From NCBI RefSeq assembly GCF_016865425.1, contig NZ_AP023355.1, positions 6,694,198 to 6,758,197 of the forward strand: a stretch of 64,000 nt of DNA, read 5' to 3'. Made by a program: the position numbers and the translations under genes. Shown piece by piece: positions 9,091-17,619 of the stretch. Origin of the DNA: Actinocatenispora thailandica (lineage in GTDB: Bacteria; Actinomycetota; Actinomycetes; Mycobacteriales; Micromonosporaceae). The notes beneath the pieces are model-generated. The model ran no database searches and was not told the origin of the DNA. It saw only the letters and a list, made by a program, of their open reading frames with translations. Within the stretch, counting starts at the first letter, position 1; each line of letters begins with the position of its first letter.

Positions 9091-9195
9091 GGAGGTCCGT
9101 CCTCGGGGGTCTGCGAGGCCCTGCCAGCGGCGACACCGTGCTGGCGGGACCTCCAACTGTGCGGTACCGGAGCGGCGCCGGCCCGGCATGATCTT

Positions 9196-9226
9196 GATGC
9201 ATCGATTTACTGGTGCACCGGTACAC
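9196..9226. promoter_or_regulatory. LacI-type operators in the SDR/lacI divergent promoter
   Basis: A near-palindrome GTGCACCGGTACAC at 9213-9226 is preceded by GATGCATCGATTTAC. Both fit the form GTGxAYCGRTxCAC that recurs at 9341, 25800 and 25891. The position between two divergent genes suits control of both. Confidence 0.6.
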
Positions 9227-9340
9227 TTACGCTAAGGTCGAGAAATACTCCTGTCAACCGGCGCGAGCGGTGCTGCGATCACCTTGTCGATCCCGGCGCT
9301 GTACCGGCGTGGCACCGAGACGGTAAGGTGAGCGCGCGAA

Positions 9341-9354
9341 TGAACCGATGCACC
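9341..9354. promoter_or_regulatory. putative operator just upstream of the LacI gene
   Basis: TGAACCGATGCACC lies 24 nt before the regulator start codon. It matches the same half-site pattern as the sites at 9213, 25800 and 25891, suggesting autoregulation. Confidence 0.55.
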
Positions 9355-9377
9355 GAGTGGTCTGACGGGGGCTGCCG

Positions 9378-10421
9378 ATGGGCGTGACGATCTACGAGGT
9401 CGCCCGCGAGGCCGGCGTCTCCCCCAGCACCGTCTCCAACCTGCTCAACGGCAGATCCGGCCGGATGCTGCCGGAAACCCGGGCCCGGGTGGAGGCGGCG
9501 ATCCGGCGCCTCGGTTACCGGCCGAACCGCGCCGCCCGGCAGCTGCGCAACGGCCGGGTGCAGGTCATCGGCCTGGTCGTGCCGTCGGTCGCGAACCCGT
9601 TCTGGGGCGCCTTCGCCCGGCACGTCGAGGGCGCCGCGCTCACCCAGGGCTACCACGTCCTGCTGTGCAACTCCGAGCGCGACCCCGACCGGGAGCGCGG
9701 CTACCTCGAAGAGCTGTGGGACGACGGGGTCACCGGCGTGATCCTGTGCACCTCGCTGCCCTCGTTGACGCACGTGCTGCCGCTGGTCAAGCGCGGACTG
9801 AAGCTCGTCACGTTCGACCGCACCGCGCAGGCCGGCGACCCGGCCGGGCTCACCAACATCAGCGTCGACAACGTGGTCGGCGCCCAGCTCGCCACCGAAC
9901 ACCTGCTGTCGCTCGGGCACCGCCGGCTCGGCTTCATCTCCGGCGCGCTCGGCAGCGTCAACCGCAAGGAACGGTACGACGGGTTCCGCGCCGCGCTCGT
10001 CGCCGCCGGCCTGGACCCCGACGACGCCGTCGTCTGGTCCGAGGCGTACGAGGACACCTTCGGCGACCTGGACGCCGCCGGGCTCGGCCGCGCCGCCGCA
10101 CGCGAGATCCTGACCGGCGCCAACCCGCCCACCGGCATCGTCGCCATCAACGACATGTGCGCCCTCGGCGTCTACGCCGGCGCACGCGACGCCGGCCGGC
10201 GCGTCGGTACCGACGTGTCGGTGGTCGGGTTCGACGACATCGTGCTGGCCGACCTGGTCGACCCGGCGCTCACCACCGTGCGGCAGCCACTGGCCGACAT
10301 GGCCAGTACCGCGTTCGACAACCTGCGGTCCCGGCTGGAGAGCCCGGCCACCGGCCCCGGCCACTCGCTGCTCATCCGGCCGGAACTGGTCACCCGCTCC
10401 TCCACCACACCGCCGGTCTGA
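9378..10421 (+). CDS. LacI-family transcriptional regulator of the polysaccharide locus
   Basis: A 347-residue regulator. The amino-terminal helix-turn-helix (residues 3-24, TIYEVAREAGVSPSTVSNLL) and hinge (RPNRAARQLRNGR) precede a periplasmic-binding-protein-like sensor domain from about residue 60 (VIGLVVPSVANPFW) to the end, including VSVVGFDDIVLADL and LTTVRQP. Such proteins usually repress sugar-uptake and catabolic genes until a sugar or oligosaccharide binds. Operator-like palindromes occur before this gene, in the SDR promoter and before the ABC binding-protein gene 16 kb away, so I infer that it controls the whole 2-26 kb locus. Confidence 0.93.
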   Translation: MGVTIYEVAREAGVSPSTVSNLLNGRSGRMLPETRARVEAAIRRLGYRPNRAARQLRNGRVQVIGLVVPSVANPFWGAFARHVEGAALTQGYHVLLCNSERDPDRERGYLEELWDDGVTGVILCTSLPSLTHVLPLVKRGLKLVTFDRTAQAGDPAGLTNISVDNVVGAQLATEHLLSLGHRRLGFISGALGSVNRKERYDGFRAALVAAGLDPDDAVVWSEAYEDTFGDLDAAGLGRAAAREILTGANPPTGIVAINDMCALGVYAGARDAGRRVGTDVSVVGFDDIVLADLVDPALTTVRQPLADMASTAFDNLRSRLESPATGPGHSLLIRPELVTRSSTTPPV

Positions 10422-10507
10422 CCGCCGTCAGGACGGCGACTCGACGTGCTCCGGCACCATCGCCGGAGCACCACGGCAACGGCCCGACGTCATCCGACGC
10501 GATCGCC

Positions 10508-10590
10508 ACGGCCGCAGCACCGTCAGGACAGCGGTCCGAGATGCTCCGGCGCGACCGCAACGGCCGCAGCACCGTCAGGACAGCGGTCCG
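10508..10590. repeat. 52-bp tandem repeat, two copies
   Basis: The 31-bp core beginning ACGGCCGCAGCACCGTCAGG occurs at 10508-10538 and 10560-10590, with a shorter relative near 10430. It lies in the gap after the LacI gene; no promoter or gene is seen in it. Confidence 0.75.
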
Positions 10591-10706
10591 GGCTGCGCGG
10601 CTCGGCGCGCGCCGACCTGCGGGCTGTCATTCCGCGACCATAGCCGCTGAACTCGTTGCGTGACAGGGCGAACGGGGCGCTGTCCGAGGTGCCCTACGAT
10701 GCGGCG

Positions 10707-11648
10707 ATGAGCGACGAGACGCGGCGGGCGTGGGCGCTGGCGGAGGCCCGCTCCCGGTTCCCGGCGGTCGAGGAACGGGTCCGCCGGGTGTACGGGCTGC
10801 GGGTGCCCCGGCACCTCGCGGTGTTCGCCGCCCTCTGGGAGAGCGCCGACGACGCCGAGCGGGCAGGGCTTCGCCAGCTCGGCATCGGCCCGTTCGGCAT
10901 CACCGAGTACTTCGCGCCGGACGGGCTGTCGCTGGTCGGCGTCGACGGGCTGGACGAGCGGCTGCACGGCCGGTACCGGTGCGATCCGGCCGAGTTCGTC
11001 ACGGTGTGCAGCGGCGACTCGGACGGGCTGCACTACGGCCTGTGGTACGACGATCCCGCCCAGCTGCCCGCGTTCGTGGTGTTCAACTGGGCCCGCGACT
11101 CGGCGGAAACCTGGACCAACGGCGCGGCCACCCTGCTCGTCCAGCTGCGGCACCGGATCGACGCGGTGGCCACCGACTGCGGCCCGGAGGGGCCCGAGGC
11201 TCGCGCGCTGCGACCGTTGTCCGCGGCGCTCGACTGGTTCGCCGCCGCCGACCGGGACGCGGTGGCCGCCGACGGCATCCCGACCTGGGCGCAGTCGCCG
11301 CGGCAGGCGACCGCGGTCGCACTGTTCCCGGCTCTGCCGCCCGGCACCGGCGATCCCCGGCTGGACCGGTCCGAGCAGCGGCTGCGCATCCTGCAGTCCG
11401 GCGGCCCGGAAGCGACCGGCCTGATCGCCGACGCCGAGCGGGAACTCGCCGCCGGCCGGCCGGCGTACGCGCTCGCGGTCGGCAGCGAGCTGCACTGGGT
11501 CGACGCGGACGAGTACCGCGAGCGTGGTCTCGCGCTGCTGGTCGGCGCGTACCGGGCGCTCGGCCGGGACGCACTCGCCGGCATCGCCGAGGCGCACGCC
11601 GCGCACCGCGACCTCCCCTCGGTCGACGTCCTGGTCCGCCCGCACTGA
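10707..11648 (+). CDS. HPF1-like (DUF2228) ADP-ribosylation-family protein
   Basis: A 313-residue soluble protein. The block CSGDSDGLHYGLWYDDP, then VVFNWARDSAETW, and the amino-terminal YGLRVPRHLAVFAALW fit bacterial homologues of DUF2228, the family of histone PARylation factor 1, the partner that redirects PARP to serine in animals. I assign this from remembered family patterns, so it needs a profile search. No ADP-ribosyltransferase or macrodomain gene is nearby. The ATG at 10707 is preferred over an in-frame TTG at 10656 because conserved sequence starts after it. It is probably monocistronic; the next gene starts 153 bp later. Confidence 0.6.
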   Translation: MSDETRRAWALAEARSRFPAVEERVRRVYGLRVPRHLAVFAALWESADDAERAGLRQLGIGPFGITEYFAPDGLSLVGVDGLDERLHGRYRCDPAEFVTVCSGDSDGLHYGLWYDDPAQLPAFVVFNWARDSAETWTNGAATLLVQLRHRIDAVATDCGPEGPEARALRPLSAALDWFAAADRDAVAADGIPTWAQSPRQATAVALFPALPPGTGDPRLDRSEQRLRILQSGGPEATGLIADAERELAAGRPAYALAVGSELHWVDADEYRERGLALLVGAYRALGRDALAGIAEAHAAHRDLPSVDVLVRPH

Positions 11649-11801
11649 CCCGGATTCCGACCCGCCGGGCCGGTCGTACCCTGCCGAGCCGCACCCCGCC
11701 TGCCGTACCGCGACGCGGGCCGCCGAACCGCGGGGCCGATGAGTTTCGGCCCCGCCGCGGATCTGCCTCGGTGGACGTGTCGACGGGACAGGGAGCGGGC
11801 G

Positions 11802-12431
11802 ATGGACGAGACGGTCGTGGTGCGGTACCGAACGCACGAGGACAGCGCGATCGAGAACCGGCGGCTGGTCGAGGACGTGTTCGCGCAGTTGTGGCGGGAC
11901 CGGCCGGCGGGGTTGGACTACACGGTCGTGCAGCTGGACGGGGCGGAATTCGTGCACCTGGCGACGACGCCGGGCCCGCCGGTGTTACCCGGCGTCGAGG
12001 CGTTCGGGCGGTTTCAGCGCGATCTCGGCGGCCGGTTGGCGGCCGGGCCGGACGCGCGGCCGGCGACGCTGCTCGGCGCGTACCGGCCGGTCGGTGCCGC
12101 GGTGCCGGTCGCGGTGGCGTTCGTCGAGGCGCTCGGCAAGCGGGACCTCGCCGCGGTGTCCGAGCTGCTGCACGACGACGTGGTGTACGAGAGTCCGGGG
12201 GCCCGGGTGACCGGTGCCGCGGCGGTGGCGGCGGCGATCGGCGAGTTCGCCGCCACGGTGACCGGAGCCGACGTGGTGGCCGCGTTCGGCGACGAACAGG
12301 GCGCGGTGGTCTGCCACGACCTGCACACCGGCCCGTTCGGCACGCTGCGCACCGTCGATCACGTGACGGTACGGGCCGGCCGGATCGTCGCGGACACGGT
12401 GGTGTTCGACACCGCGCAGGTCGGCCGGTGA
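11802..12431 (+). CDS. SnoaL-like (NTF2-fold) protein, first gene of sigma operon
   Basis: A 209-residue protein. Residues 1-100 form a small alpha/beta region (VVRYRTHEDSAIENRRLVEDVF), and residues 105-205 look like an NTF2/SnoaL fold (AVAFVEALGKRDLAAVSELLHDDVVYESPG ... VDHVTVRAGRIVADTVVFD, given here only in part). Function unknown; such domains bind small ligands. Codon 62 is TTA (11985-11987), a very rare leucine codon in this DNA. The stop overlaps the GTG start of the sigma factor (GTGA), so sigma translation is likely coupled to this gene. GGGAGCGGGC precedes the ATG. Confidence 0.75.
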   Translation: MDETVVVRYRTHEDSAIENRRLVEDVFAQLWRDRPAGLDYTVVQLDGAEFVHLATTPGPPVLPGVEAFGRFQRDLGGRLAAGPDARPATLLGAYRPVGAAVPVAVAFVEALGKRDLAAVSELLHDDVVYESPGARVTGAAAVAAAIGEFAATVTGADVVAAFGDEQGAVVCHDLHTGPFGTLRTVDHVTVRAGRIVADTVVFDTAQVGR

Positions 12432-13387
12432 CCGCGTTCGAGGACGCTGCCGGGCGGTACCGGCGGGAGCTGTTCGCCTACTGCTACCGGATGCTCGGCT
12501 CGCCGCACGACGCGGACGATGCCGTGCAGGAGACGTACCTGCGGGCCTGGCGCGGTTTCGAGGGGTTCGGCGGGCGCTCGTCGGTGCGCACCTGGCTGTA
12601 CCGGATCGCCACCCGGGTGTGTCTACGCGCGATGGAGAACCGCGCCCGTCGCGCGCTGCCGTCCGGGCTGGGCGCGCCGGCCACCGATCCGGCCGGGGCG
12701 ATCGATCCCCGCAACGGCACGATTTCCTGGGTGCAGCCGGTTTCCGCGACCGAGCTGGATCCGGCGACGGTCGCCGAGACCCGCTACAGCACCCGGCTCG
12801 CGTTCGTCGCCGCGTTGCAGCACCTGCCTGGCCGGCAGCGCGCGGTGCTGGTCCTGCGGGACGTGCTGATGTTCCACGCCGACGAGGTCGCCGGCCTGCT
12901 GGACAGCACGACCGCGGCGGTCAACAGCGCGCTGCAACGGGCCCGCGCCCAGCTGGCCCGTACCGCGCCGGACGGGTACGACCTGCCCGAGCCGGCGGAT
13001 CCGGCCCGCCGCGACCTGCTCGACCGGTACGCGACGGCGTTCGAGAACGCGGACATCGACGGGCTGGTCCGGGTTCTCGCCGCGGACGCCGTGCTGGAGA
13101 TGCCGCCGATCCCGACCTGGTTCCGTGGCCGCGCGCACGTCGGCGCCTTCCTGCGCCGCCGCCTCACCCGGCCCGGCCGGCGGCTGCTGCCGACCACGGC
13201 GAACGGGCAGCCGGCGTTCGGGCTGTACGTGCGGGGCCACGGCGGCGTGCCGCGCGCACACGCGCTGCAGCTGCTCACCCTCGGCCCGGACGGCATCGCG
13301 CGGATCGACATGATCCACGATCCGTTGCTGTTCCCCCGATTCGGGCTACCCCACCTCGCCACGACCGAGGAGACACCATGCAACTGA
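12428..13387 (+). CDS. ECF sigma factor with C-terminal SnoaL-like domain
   Basis: A 319-residue sigma-70-family factor. Region 2 (RELFAYCYRMLGSPHDADDAVQETYLRAW) spans about residues 10-40, followed by GRSSVRTWLYRIAT; region 4 (LPGRQRAVLVLRDV ... AAVNSALQRARAQL) is near residues 135-180. After it comes an NTF2/SnoaL domain (residues about 195-315) as in the SigG/SigJ-like, TIGR02960-type factors, where the tail modulates activity in place of a classical anti-sigma factor. The start is a GTG overlapping the preceding stop by 4 nt; the end overlaps the NmrA-like gene by 10 nt, so the three genes form one translationally coupled unit. Confidence 0.92.
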   Translation: MTAFEDAAGRYRRELFAYCYRMLGSPHDADDAVQETYLRAWRGFEGFGGRSSVRTWLYRIATRVCLRAMENRARRALPSGLGAPATDPAGAIDPRNGTISWVQPVSATELDPATVAETRYSTRLAFVAALQHLPGRQRAVLVLRDVLMFHADEVAGLLDSTTAAVNSALQRARAQLARTAPDGYDLPEPADPARRDLLDRYATAFENADIDGLVRVLAADAVLEMPPIPTWFRGRAHVGAFLRRRLTRPGRRLLPTTANGQPAFGLYVRGHGGVPRAHALQLLTLGPDGIARIDMIHDPLLFPRFGLPHLATTEETPCN

Positions 13388-14265
13388 TGACAGGCGGCAT
13401 CGGCGTCGCCGGCTCGATCGTCGCCCGCGAGTTCGCCCGCCAGGGGGTGCCGATCCGGGCACTGGTCCGGGATCCGGTCAAGGGAGCCTCGCTGCGCGAG
13501 CTGCCCGGCATCGAGGTGGTCACCGGCGACATGCGGGTGCCAGGCTCGCTCGGCGCCGCGTTGGACGGCGTCGACCGGGTGTTGATGATCTCGTCGCCGC
13601 GCGGCGACATGGTCGACACCCAGTGCCGGTTCATCGACGCGGCGAAGGCGGCCGGTGTCGGGCACGTCGTCAAGCTCAGCGGCAAGGAGTCCGGGACCGC
13701 CTTCGACCCGCAGGCGTTCCGCGGTACCCGGTGGCACCTGGAGATCGAGCGGTACCTGGAGGAGTCCGGCGTCGCGTGGACCCACCTGCGGCCCAGCCAG
13801 TTCATGCAGACGTACCTGCCGGGCGCGCTCACCGGTGTCGACGCGGCCCGGGCCGCGCTGGTGATGCCGATCGGGGAGAGCCGGCTGTCCCCGGTGGACA
13901 TCCAGGACATCGCCGCGGTGGCGGTGGCGATGATGGCGGCCGACGGCATCGAGGGCCGGGCGTACCAGATGACCGGGCCGGAGGCGTTGACGATGACCGA
14001 GATCACCGAGTCGATCAGCGCGGCGACCGGCCGACGGTACCGGTACGAGCGGGTGACCGCCGACCGCAAGCGGGCGCTGCACGCCGCCGAGGGGTTCCCA
14101 CCCGAGGTCGTCGACCTGCTGGACGAGATCTACGCCGGCCGCCGCGGGTCACCCGAATCGGTGGTCGAGCTGAGCACGCACCGCGCCTTCGGGGTCGAGC
14201 CGACGACGTTCGCCGAGTTCGCCCGCAGGCACGCGGCGGACTTCGCCGCCCCGCCGGCTTCCTGA
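13378..14265 (+). CDS. NmrA-like NAD(P)-binding protein
   Basis: A 295-residue atypical SDR. TGGIGVAGSIVAREF (residues 5-19) is the cofactor-binding turn, followed by RALVRDP, DRVLMISSP and HLRPSQFMQ, the typical blocks of NmrA/TMR-type quinone reductases and redox-sensing regulators. No YxxxK catalytic pair is evident, so it may sense NAD(P) ratio or act as a quinone/NADPH reductase. The ATG lies inside the end of the sigma-factor gene, with GAGGAG before it. As a target or partner of the sigma factor it probably belongs to the same stress response. Confidence 0.85.
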   Translation: MQLMTGGIGVAGSIVAREFARQGVPIRALVRDPVKGASLRELPGIEVVTGDMRVPGSLGAALDGVDRVLMISSPRGDMVDTQCRFIDAAKAAGVGHVVKLSGKESGTAFDPQAFRGTRWHLEIERYLEESGVAWTHLRPSQFMQTYLPGALTGVDAARAALVMPIGESRLSPVDIQDIAAVAVAMMAADGIEGRAYQMTGPEALTMTEITESISAATGRRYRYERVTADRKRALHAAEGFPPEVVDLLDEIYAGRRGSPESVVELSTHRAFGVEPTTFAEFARRHAADFAAPPAS

Positions 14266-14275
14266 CCGAACCGGG

Positions 14276-14411
14276 ACCCCGGTCCCGCCCGGCTGCCGCG
14301 GCTCCGGTTCCACCGCACCACCGCGACTCCGCCCGGTTGCGGCGGCTCCGGTTTCACCGCACCACCGCGGCTCCGGCCGCGACCGGTTACGGCGGCTCCG
14401 GTTCCATCCGA
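14276..14411. repeat. imperfect ~55-bp tandem repeat
   Basis: Two and a half copies of a unit containing CGGCGGCTCCGGTTTCACCG and CACCACCGCGGCTCCG fill the gap between the convergent NmrA-like and membrane-protein genes. Confidence 0.65.
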
Positions 14412-14987
14412 CTACCGCGGCTCGACGAGACCGTGCCGCCGTGCCGGGCCGGCGGCGGCGCCGGTCGGCCGCGGAGCGCGCGCCAGCAGCAGGGTGGCGA
14501 CGGCCAGCAGCACCAGGATCACGGCGGCGACGGCCGCCACCGCCGGCAGGTACCAGCCGGGGAACAGGATGCGCAGCGCCTGCTCGGGCCGCAGGCCGGG
14601 CAGCCCGCGCCGTCCGGCGGCCGCCGCGACGGCGCCGTGCCGGGCGACCGCGACGACGGCGATCGCGCCCACCTGGCCCGCCGCGAGCACGGTGGCCACG
14701 ATCCGGGCGAGCAGCCGGGCCGGCCGCCACTGGCGCCACACCAGGACCGCAGCCGGCAGCAGCGCGAGCGTCGCGAGGCCGAGCAGCGCGGTGTAGCCGG
14801 CGGCCCCGACCGCGAGATCGCGGACGCCGGTCAGGTGCAGGCCCGGCAGCATCGCCGGCGGCAGCGCCCGGCTCAGCTGCCGGACCCCGTGGTCGACGTG
14901 CCGCCACGCCAGGGGCGCGACCGCCACCTCCAGCAGCCCGAGCGGTACCGCGGCGAGCAGCAGCGCACCGCCCGCCCACTGCCGCAC
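14412..14987 (-). CDS. hypothetical four-helix membrane protein
   Basis: I do not recognise a family. The 191-residue protein has four clear hydrophobic segments: ALLLAAVPLGLLEVAVAPLA, a helix through YTALLGLATLALLPAAVLVW, LARIVATVLAAGQVGAIAVVAV and VAAVAAVILVLLAVATLLL. A short loop with GLPGLRPEQALRILFPGWYLP lies before the last helix, and the tail is Pro/Ala/Arg-rich. The GTG at 14987 is chosen because AAAGGAG stands five bases before it; an ATG at 15044 lacks a ribosome site. It stands alone between the sigma operon and the lyase operon. Confidence 0.7.
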   Translation of the reverse strand: MRQWAGGALLLAAVPLGLLEVAVAPLAWRHVDHGVRQLSRALPPAMLPGLHLTGVRDLAVGAAGYTALLGLATLALLPAAVLVWRQWRPARLLARIVATVLAAGQVGAIAVVAVARHGAVAAAAGRRGLPGLRPEQALRILFPGWYLPAVAAVAAVILVLLAVATLLLARAPRPTGAAAGPARRHGLVEPR

Positions 14988-15197
14988 CGCGGCTCCTTTC
15001 CGGTCGCCGCCGGCGGTCGCGACGAGACCGCCGGCTTCGAACATCGCCGGCCGGCTGCCGGCGCTGGATCGGCCTGGTGGGCCACCGTACCGGGTGACGC
15101 GGTCGCGTCGGGGAAAGGATCGGTGAACGGCCGGTGGCCTTCGGGGTGCGCCGCCCGGCCCGGCCCCGGCTGACAGGCCTCGGGTCGGGTCCGGTGG

Positions 15198-16634
15198 CTA
15201 CCAGGACGTACCGACGTCCGCCGCGGTGAGCGGGTGCCGCAGTACCGGCGCGGTGGACAGTTCGTCGGCGCCGACATCCGGCTGGGTGTCGCGCGGCTGA
15301 CCGTCCACGTCGTCGGTGACGTACCGGAAGGAGCCGGTCGCGGCGTCGACGGCGGGGCTGTCGGCGGTCAGGTGCGCGATCTCGCCGGCACGGTCCAGCT
15401 TCGGATCGGCCACCCGGATCTGGTCGGCGGGCAGCTCCAACCCGACCGTGGCCGAGCCGGTCGGGTAGGCGATGTTGCCCAGGTAGGTCTGGCCGGTCGG
15501 CTGTTTCACCTCGTCGTAGAGCTTGCCGGTGGAGCCGACGACGAGGTTGTCCGCGACCACGCTGTCCACCGGCGGGTACGTGTAGTTCGCGCCGGTCTCG
15601 ATGTTGGACACGTTGTCGACGAACGTGTTGTGCGTGACGACGGCGCGCTCCACCTGCCAGTGTTCGGCCCACAGGCTCGGGTCGCCGTGGTCGGAGTCGG
15701 CGGTGATCGAACCGCCGTCGATCTGCACCGCCGCGGTGAAGCCGGATCCGGTCAGGCCGGCGAAGTAGTTGTTCCAGACCCGCTGGTCCTCGCCGTACAG
15801 CCGGATGCCGCCGGTGCCGGCCTTGCCGGCGCCGAGGAACACGTTGCCGTAGAACGAGTTCCGGTCACCGCGGCGGGCGGACAGCACCCCGGCCGAGCGC
15901 CGGAACGTGTTGTAGCGCACGGTGTTGTCGCTCGACTTGACCGAGACGATCTCGGCGTCGCCGTCGCAGTCGGTGAACAGGTTGTCCTCGATGGTCGCGT
16001 GGGCGCTCGACTCCGAGAGGCTGCTGACGCCGAGCCGGATCGCCTCGCCACCGTTCGCCGTCTGCGGTGTCTCGTCGGCGAACAGGTTGTGGTCGATCCG
16101 GTCGTACTGCGAGATCTGCGACTGTCCACCATAGACGGTGACGTAGTTGCCCAGCACCGTCTTGTGCTCGAACGTGTTGTGGTCGATCCGGTTGTGCCCG
16201 CTGTTCTCCCCGTTGATCAGCACCCAGTGGGTGCCGGACGCGGTGTGCAGCCGGAAGTGGTTGTCGGTCAGCCGCACGTGCTGCGACGCGTGCACCTTCA
16301 GCGTGTTCGCGTTGGCCCAGTCCAGCCCCCGCACCAGCACGTACGCCGAGTCCTGGATCTCCAGCTGGCCGCCGGTGATCCGGGCCTGCCCCGGGTGCGC
16401 GGATCGGATCGTGACCGGTGCGTCCGCCGTACCGACCTTGCCGGACAGCTTGCCGATCGTGTAGTCGCCGTCGGCCAGCACGATCGTCGTTCCGGCGGTC
16501 GCCGCGGCCATCGCCGAGGCGAGCCCGGCCGAGTCGGACACCGCGACCTCGGTTCGCCGGCCGGCGGACGCCGGGGTCGACCAGGCCAGCGCGCATCCGG
16601 CCGCGACCACCGCGGCCAGCACTCGTCTGCGCAT
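15198..16634 (-). CDS. polysaccharide lyase family 6 (alginate/chondroitinase B-type), secreted
   Basis: A 478-residue protein with a Sec signal peptide (about residues 1-24, ending PASA) and a right-handed beta-helix. The PL6 hallmark NGGEAIRLG is at residues 194-202 and the catalytic lysine is in IVSVKSSDN (about 233). The usual LTLRHG reads LSARRG (about 251-256), so the catalytic arginine is kept while the following His is Arg. PL6 enzymes cleave uronate-containing polymers such as alginate or dermatan sulfate by Ca2+-assisted beta-elimination. Its ATG overlaps the stop of the AXE1 gene by one base (TGATG), indicating translational coupling. Confidence 0.92.
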   Translation of the reverse strand: MRRRVLAAVVAAGCALAWSTPASAGRRTEVAVSDSAGLASAMAAATAGTTIVLADGDYTIGKLSGKVGTADAPVTIRSAHPGQARITGGQLEIQDSAYVLVRGLDWANANTLKVHASQHVRLTDNHFRLHTASGTHWVLINGENSGHNRIDHNTFEHKTVLGNYVTVYGGQSQISQYDRIDHNLFADETPQTANGGEAIRLGVSSLSESSAHATIEDNLFTDCDGDAEIVSVKSSDNTVRYNTFRRSAGVLSARRGDRNSFYGNVFLGAGKAGTGGIRLYGEDQRVWNNYFAGLTGSGFTAAVQIDGGSITADSDHGDPSLWAEHWQVERAVVTHNTFVDNVSNIETGANYTYPPVDSVVADNLVVGSTGKLYDEVKQPTGQTYLGNIAYPTGSATVGLELPADQIRVADPKLDRAGEIAHLTADSPAVDAATGSFRYVTDDVDGQPRDTQPDVGADELSTAPVLRHPLTAADVGTSW

Positions 16635-17617
16635 CACTGCTCCGCCTCCGGTACGCCGAGGGTGTCGTGCAGGGCGGCCAGCTTGCGCGGCACGTCGTAC
16701 GCGGCGCCGCCCTCGTGGCCGTTGTAGGTGAAGACCTCGATCTGCTTCGGCCCGGCGTACCGGTGATAGGCGGCGAACACGGTGGACGGCGGGCAGATGT
16801 TGTCCATCAGCCCGACCGAGAACCAGGCCGGCGCGGTCGCCCGCGCGGCGAAGTTGACCGCGTCGAAGTAGGCCAGGGTGCCGAGCACGTCGTCCGCGGC
16901 GAACCGGTGCCCCTTCAGGAACCGCGCGATCTCCGCGTACGGCCCGCTGTCGGTGATCTGCGAGGCCCGCCGGTAGTGGCAGAGGAACGGTACGTCGGCG
17001 ATCGCCGCGACGAGGTCGTCCCGGAGCCCGGCGACGGCCAGGGCCAGCCCGCCGCCCTGGCTGCCACCGAGCACCGCGATCCGGTCGGCGGCCACGTCCG
17101 GGGACGCCTTCGCGGCATCGACCGCCCGGACGGCGTCGGTGATCAGCCGCCGGTAGTAGTGCTTGCCGGGATCCTCCACGCCGCGGGTGAGGAAGCCGGG
17201 TGACGAGGACCCGTGCCCGTCCGGCGCGACGTCCGCCGTGTCGGCGGTCGTCTTGCCGCCACCACCCTGCCCCCGGTTGTCCATCACCAGGTGCGCGTAG
17301 CCGGCCGCCGTCCAGGTCAGCCACTCGTACGGGGTGCCCCGGCCGCCGTTGTACCCGATGTACTGCACGACCGCCGGGAGCGGCCCGCGCCGGTGCCGGG
17401 GCAGCAGCAGCCACGCCTTCACCGGCTGCCCGCCCCATCCCGGGAACGTCACGTCCTGCACCTGCACCGTGTTCAGGCCGGCGTCGTACGGCTCGAAGGT
17501 CACCGGTCCCGGGCCGGCCCCGTCGAGCGTCTGCTTCCAGAACGCGTCGAAGTCGGCGGGTTCCGCGGGCTCCGGCCGGTACTCCCGGAGCCGCTCCAGC
17601 GGCATGTCGACCAGCAC
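16634..17617 (-). CDS. acetylxylan esterase / cephalosporin-C deacetylase family (AXE1) esterase
   Basis: A 327-residue alpha/beta hydrolase matching AXE1 from the first residues (MPLERLREYRPE) on. The triad is Ser186 in GGSQGGG, Asp272 in GLMDNICPP and His301 in YNGHEGG; VMDNRGQGGG forms the oxyanion region. No signal peptide is seen, so it likely removes acetyl groups from imported oligosaccharides in the cytoplasm. The GTG at 17617 starts 2 nt after the upstream PL8 stop, and GAGGAGG inside the end of that gene serves as ribosome site. It lies between two lyase genes, pointing to an acetylated substrate. Confidence 0.92.
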   Translation of the reverse strand: MLVDMPLERLREYRPEPAEPADFDAFWKQTLDGAGPGPVTFEPYDAGLNTVQVQDVTFPGWGGQPVKAWLLLPRHRRGPLPAVVQYIGYNGGRGTPYEWLTWTAAGYAHLVMDNRGQGGGGKTTADTADVAPDGHGSSSPGFLTRGVEDPGKHYYRRLITDAVRAVDAAKASPDVAADRIAVLGGSQGGGLALAVAGLRDDLVAAIADVPFLCHYRRASQITDSGPYAEIARFLKGHRFAADDVLGTLAYFDAVNFAARATAPAWFSVGLMDNICPPSTVFAAYHRYAGPKQIEVFTYNGHEGGAAYDVPRKLAALHDTLGVPEAEQ

Positions 17618-17619
17618 GC

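Noticed and set aside
10730-13387. Single open frame of 885 codons covering three gene regions
   Set aside because: Only its last 319 codons encode a protein (the ECF sigma factor, from GTG 12428); the rest is out-of-frame with two supported genes.
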